This document shows, piece after piece, positions 62,901-64,000 of a stretch of DNA of 64,000 nt. Position numbers and translations under genes: made by a program. Under the pieces are notes generated by a model. It did not search any database and was not told where the DNA came from. It worked only from the letters and a program-made list of their open reading frames with translations. The first letter of the stretch is position 1, and each line of letters begins with the position of its first letter. Origin of the DNA: Massilia agri (GTDB lineage: Bacteria; Pseudomonadota; Gammaproteobacteria; Burkholderiales; Burkholderiaceae_D); the NCBI RefSeq assembly GCF_024753255.1, contig NZ_JANUHA010000014.1, positions 87,207-151,206 of the forward strand, in the 5' to 3' direction.

Positions 62901-63913
62901 GCGCTGACCTGGTTGTCGGCCAGCGAGTGCTGGTCGGAGGGGTCGTTGCGGTAGGTGAGAAAGCGCCCGGTGGACGGGTCCAGCCACTTCAGGCCCTCCA
63001 TGTCGGTGCCGACCCACAGGGTGCCGCCGCCATCGTGGTAGAGCGAGAGCACGCGCATTTCGCCGATGCCCTCGGGCTCGCCCAGGCGGCGGCGCTCGGG
63101 CACGCCCTCCTTGAGGCGCCAGGCCTCGAGGCCGGCGGCGCTGCCGATCCAGAGCGTGTCGCGCGGTCCCATCGACAGCGAGAGCACGGTATTGCGTTGC
63201 GGGTCGTGGGCGTGGACCACGTGGTGCTCGAAGCGCTCGGCATCGGGCGCCAGCCGGTCGAGGCCGGCGCCGGTGCCGATCCACAGATTGCCCCTGCCAT
63301 CGAGCGCGAGGGCGTTGACGCGGTCGTCGCCCAGGCTGTGCGGGTCCGCCGGGTCATGGCGATAGGTGCGCACCCGGCCGGTGTCGGGGTCGACGTGCAG
63401 CAGGCCGTCGCCGGTGGCCAGCCACAGCCCGCCGCCCCTGGCGGGCACGATGGCGAACACGCTGCGGTTGCCGGCGCGGCGGGTGGCCTCGTCCGGCGCC
63501 GCATAGCGCACGAACTTGCCGGTAGCGACGTCGTAGCGGGCCAGGCCGCCCTTGGTGCCGAACCACAGGCGGCCCTTGCCGTCCTCGTGCGAGGCCATGA
63601 CGTAGTTGTCGGGGAGGCTGTCGGGGTTGTCCGGGTCGTTGCGCCAGCTGGTGATGCGGTAACCGTCGAAGCGGTTCAGGCCGGCCTGGGTGCCGAACCA
63701 CATGAAGCCGCGCCGGTCCTGCAGGATGGTCAGCACCGACTGCTGCGACAGGCCCTGCTCCACCGACAGGCGTTCGAAGCGCAGGGTGCGCGGCGCGGCT
63801 GCGACGGCGGCGGAAAGAAGCATGAACAAGAGCAGCGCCGCCAGCATCCGCAATGCTGCGGCCGGGGCACGCGTTATTCCCGGGATCGAGGCAACCATAC
63901 GCTTTCCAGACAT
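59975..63913 (-). CDS. Two-component sensor kinase with double beta-propeller sensor, Y_Y_Y and GAF domains
   Basis: 1312-aa membrane histidine kinase. After a signal anchor, residues about 45-720 contain many two-component propeller repeats (GLWLATGDGLL, GNLWIGTGAGLDRL, GTLWVGTDMEG, VWIGTENGLERY), forming a periplasmic ligand sensor. A Y_Y_Y domain (about 725-790; YAYQLEGFDTGWVEAD) leads to a transmembrane helix near 800-820, a short coiled coil, a GAF domain (about 870-1015), the phospho-accepting His1067 (VAHELNTPIG) and an ATPase domain (DDGRGIPP, GGTGLGLNIS). No receiver or AraC output is fused, unlike Bacteroides-type hybrids, and no response regulator is adjacent. Start 63898 (GGAAAG upstream) is an alternative. 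Confidence 0.93.
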   Translation of the reverse strand: MSGKRMVASIPGITRAPAAALRMLAALLLFMLLSAAVAAAPRTLRFERLSVEQGLSQQSVLTILQDRRGFMWFGTQAGLNRFDGYRITSWRNDPDNPDSLPDNYVMASHEDGKGRLWFGTKGGLARYDVATGKFVRYAAPDEATRRAGNRSVFAIVPARGGGLWLATGDGLLHVDPDTGRVRTYRHDPADPHSLGDDRVNALALDGRGNLWIGTGAGLDRLAPDAERFEHHVVHAHDPQRNTVLSLSMGPRDTLWIGSAAGLEAWRLKEGVPERRRLGEPEGIGEMRVLSLYHDGGGTLWVGTDMEGLKWLDPSTGRFLTYRNDPSDQHSLADNQVSAMLVDRTGTLWAGTQYGGVSRTDLASGGFVRYGGAEGLGRAKVRAIVEDPGGALWIGTTGDGLLRMERPGGRIERFGEGSSPGDLVTALAVARGRTWIGTPTGLLWRDGAGAYGAINLGASAGANYVQALHLGRSGTLWIATRGGLAALAPGSNTVRTWRHDPDDRATLGENYGFAVLEDRHGIVWIGTENGLERYDPASGRFSRYRHDPRDPNGLRHSRIYYLMESARGELWVGTAGGLHRMEQGAGGARFRFYPFTRAREALAIGAVLEDSHGILWASTTAGITRLDPATGQAKNYSAKDGLVDGAYFVGAGLRAADGQFYFGGVNGMTSFEPDAVRDNPFPPKVAITDFLVLNRSRGIPDIHDRQELALSYKDAVFSLEFAALHYADPEANRYAYQLEGFDTGWVEADARRRFATYTNLDPGPYVFRVRAANKDGVWSADAATLRITIAPPFWKTWWFRLLALLFLATLFTAGYRLRIRALVGQKDLLEREVGVRTDELRRQKESAERRKQEVEDQKEVVEQAHRNIALLSDIGRTLTANLDKGAIMRTLYEHVRALMDASLFAVVLRRPERGAVEYVHAVVDGERVEPFEVAEDPRAHLASWSIVHGREVLEQDLARTLPAQLAVQSSGALETALPCAARAGMHPRSLLLVPVVVGERVLGALTVQSRVQQAYGQVHLDMLETLAAYVGVAIDNAGAYRQLKDTQAQLAAQEKLASLGSLVAGVAHELNTPIGNSLLMASTLQERTGEVVARFDAANLRRSELADYMAAAREATSLIQRSLHNAAELVNSFRQVSVDQASAQRRRFDLAQACQEIAATMMNTVRLAGHRLELAVPGGIVMDSFPGPFGQVVINFVNNALLHAFEAPGGCMLLEAALLDGGTVRIVFRDDGRGIPPEHQARIFDPFFTTRMGQGGTGLGLNISWNIVTTLLGGTVRVESEAEAGRGTAFILELPLRAPDAQAIEARPADQPS

Positions 63914-63984
63914 TCGACCCGGTTAATCTACCAGACCTTGTTTGCCTGTGGAAAAATTTGAGGCTTACAGAAATGAAATCACGC

Positions 63985-63993
63985 TGCTATAAT
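63985..63993 (+). promoter_or_regulatory. Extended -10 promoter at the right edge
   Basis: TGCTATAAT is a full extended -10, with CTTACA (63964-63969) 18 bases upstream as a -35. It is flanked by a perfect 5-bp dyad, CACGC-N9-GCGTG (63980-63998), which may be an operator. It reads out of the window, away from the sensor kinase. Confidence 0.6.
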
Positions 63994-64000
63994 GCGTGCC

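Noticed and set aside
61097..63961. Plus-strand open frame of about 950 codons
   Set aside because: Shadow of the repetitive propeller region of the sensor kinase; repeats on one strand give a repetitive antisense frame.

Overview
The window is GC-rich, gene-dense bacterial chromosome. TonB-dependent receptors, a DUF1302 outer-membrane protein, a WXXGXW-repeat protein, a proteobacterial-type phosphatidylserine decarboxylase and a Ku/LigD pair point to a betaproteobacterium, probably Oxalobacteraceae (Massilia/Telluria-like). That placement is inferred from gene content, not computed. I call 54 protein genes. I saw no rRNA, tRNA, CRISPR array, insertion sequence or phage gene. No stretch over 300 bases lacks a gene; the longest gaps (about 200-240 bases) hold regulatory sites or nothing recognisable.

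Layout. (1) 1-11.7 kb, minus strand: a partial pirin gene, then seven co-directional, mostly touching or overlapping genes. Read in transcription order they encode a 1022-aa penicillin-binding-type transpeptidase, a protein ending in a helix-turn-helix-like segment, two proteins of unknown family, a duplicated Lon-protease-fold-like protein, an SPFH/band-7 protein with a zinc ribbon at each end, and a Ser/Thr kinase fused to a cysteine-less SUMF1 domain. This is the best candidate for an undescribed system. (2) 11.9-19.3 kb: small secreted proteins, an S9 peptidase, an overlapping RNase H/HD-hydrolase pair, and two transporters. (3) 19.3-23.8 kb: two paralogous TonB-dependent receptors, one frameshifted near its C-terminus. 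(4) 24-34.5 kb: psd, then regulator-plus-enzyme or regulator-plus-transporter units (LysR/azoR/pirin; XRE/MFS; ArsR/old yellow enzyme next to sugE), an acyltransferase and an aspartoacylase-like enzyme. (5) 34.7-41.2 kb: a secreted M1 aminopeptidase with a TonB-like partner, a nuclease/phosphatase-fold protein, a thioesterase and a beta-helix lipoprotein. (6) 41.3-49.5 kb: MscS channel, a more A/T-rich patch with a hypothetical gene and a lone arsC, a lysophospholipid acyltransferase-like gene, DUF1302 protein, SulP transporter and a diguanylate cyclase. (7) 49.7-58.9 kb: a stress and DNA-repair neighbourhood (SDR, Ku, catalase, LigD, App1-like phosphatase). (8) 59-64 kb: a 2-hydroxyacid dehydrogenase and a 1312-aa beta-propeller sensor kinase, with an extended -10 promoter at the right edge.

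How the parts fit. The first cluster could link envelope state (transpeptidase, SPFH scaffold) to phosphorylation signalling; this is inference from gene order and domains. Ku plus LigD make a two-protein non-homologous end-joining pathway, and the catalase and SDR beside them fit an oxidative or desiccation-stress role. The LysR-azoR-pirin and ArsR-OYE units look like responses to quinones or other electrophiles.
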